From CAZKVU01 sp964556475 (GTDB taxonomy: Bacteria > Patescibacteriota > Microgenomatia > UBA1406 > HO2-37-13b): 6,524 nt of DNA. Positions 6,236-6,524 of this stretch are shown piece by piece (position 1 is the first letter of the stretch; the number at the start of each line of letters is the position of its first letter). A model generated the notes under the pieces. It was not told the DNA's origin and made no database searches. It saw only the letters and a program-made list of their open reading frames with translations. Location: positions 1 to 6,524 of the forward strand of contig CAZKVU010000028.1 in the NCBI GenBank assembly GCA_964556475.1, in the 5' to 3' direction. The translations under genes and the position numbers were made by a program.

Positions 6236-6379
6236 TCGTACGTCAGGTAATTTGACAAAAACCCTAGATTGTTATATAATTTATACTATAAGCTTTTATT
6301 CATAGCTTTATTTTTTATGATAGAAACATCAATCTCCCCACAAACCCTTAGTCTTAAAGATAGAATTGTTGACGTACGA
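6236..6379. repeat. 10-bp inverted repeat flanking the lipoprotein promoter
   Basis: TCGTACGTCA (6236-6245) recurs as its reverse complement, TGACGTACGA, at 6370-6379. Each arm contains the palindrome CGTACG. The left arm overlaps the -35 region of dus and the right arm lies in the lipoprotein coding region. Either a regulator binding pair or chance. Confidence 0.25.
6252..6280 (+). promoter_or_regulatory. Perfect consensus sigma70 promoter for the lipoprotein gene
   Basis: TTGACA (6252-6257), a 17-base spacer and TATAAT (6275-6280) match the full consensus. A second TATACT lies at 6282-6287. The expected leader is about 23-30 nt, AT-rich, contains AAGCTTTT (6290-6297) and has no Shine-Dalgarno. 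Confidence 0.8.
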
Positions 6380-6524
6380 AATCGAACTGTTGCAAAATTG
6401 GCGCAATACAAGGGTATTTTAAAAGCTGCTACTCTCACCGCCGCAGCACTTTTGACCACAGCTTCTTCATGTGATGGTACATCAGCAAATGTTGGTGATA
6501 TTAATGCAGGTGTCGGTGGAGCTG
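6317..6524 (+). CDS. Probable lipoprotein, N-terminal part (3'-truncated)
   Basis: The frame starts at ATG 6317 and stays open to the window edge, giving 69 residues. A basic segment (residues 14-36) is followed by a hydrophobic stretch, AATLTAAALLTTASSC (37-52), and then polar, Gly/Asn/Ala-rich sequence. Cys52 after Ala-Ser-Ser is a plausible but non-canonical lipobox, since Leu is usual at -3. If real, the protein is exported by Sec, lipidated and anchored to the outer face of the membrane. The region before the hydrophobic core is unusually long (about 36 residues). An in-frame TTG at 6398 would give a standard-length signal peptide (MAQYKGILK then the core), but the consensus promoter and the ATG favour 6317. 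The first codons, Met-Ile-Glu, match those of the orphan at 919. The rest of the gene lies outside, so no function can be given. Confidence 0.75.
   Translation, partial: MIETSISPQTLSLKDRIVDVRNRTVAKLAQYKGILKAATLTAAALLTTASSCDGTSANVGDINAGVGGA

Noticed and set aside
6214..6258. TTG start 15 codons upstream for dus
   Set aside because: It would put the TATAAT box inside the gene; ATG 6213 lies six bases after it and begins a normal-length Dus.
1..6524. CRISPR arrays, tRNA or rRNA genes, insertion sequences, prophage or defence systems
   Set aside because: No repeat arrays, cloverleaf or rRNA sequence, transposase motifs or terminal repeats are visible on either strand.

Overview
The window looks like a piece of a bacterial chromosome from a metagenome or single-cell scaffold. 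It is AT-rich, and a run of exactly 100 Ns (3543-3642) marks an assembly gap. TAA, TAG and TGA all act as ordinary stops, so there is no sign of the TGA=Gly code of some Gracilibacteria. Promoters are sigma70-like (TTGAcA/TATAAT), which argues against Bacteroidota. No start codon has a convincing Shine-Dalgarno sequence. Compact genes, large orphan soluble proteins and a simple glycosyltransferase complement suggest Candidatus Patescibacteria (CPR) or a similar little-studied lineage; this is inference, as no marker gene is present.

Layout, left to right: (1) the 3' part of a family-2 glycosyltransferase (1-792, +), cut by the window edge; (2) a 126-bp spacer with a strong promoter, then a 656-aa orphan protein (919-2889, +) with a possible beta-carbonic-anhydrase-like Cys-x-Asp / His-x-x-Cys-Gly pair and a separate HExxH metallopeptidase-like motif; (3) a family-4 type glycosyltransferase split by the N gap (2935-3542 and 3645-3755, +), whose true C-terminus after the gap lies in a different frame from the N-terminal part; (4) a 388-aa orphan protein on the minus strand (3752-4918) whose stop overlaps that of the glycosyltransferase in one TTAA; (5) a 68-aa three-helix membrane protein (4981-5187, +) divergent from it; (6) a tRNA-dihydrouridine synthase on the minus strand (5200-6213); (7) the first 69 codons of a probable lipoprotein (6317-6524, +), cut by the window edge.

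The most coherent unexplained signal is in gene expression. Three starts (2935 +, 4918 -, 6213 -) have a -10 box followed by exactly six bases and then ATG, which puts the expected +1 on the A of the start codon; a fourth (4981 +) has eight bases. These genes appear to be transcribed as leaderless or nearly leaderless mRNAs. The two remaining visible starts (919 +, 6317 +) instead have full -35/17-bp/-10 promoters, AT-rich leaders that share AAGCTTTT, and the same first three codons (Met-Ile-Glu).

Functionally, the two glycosyltransferases fit cell-envelope polysaccharide or glycolipid synthesis, and the lipoprotein and small membrane protein are also envelope proteins. Dus modifies tRNA D-loops. 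The two large orphans have no role that can be assigned from sequence alone. The genes do not form one operon: nearly every one has its own promoter and strands alternate.
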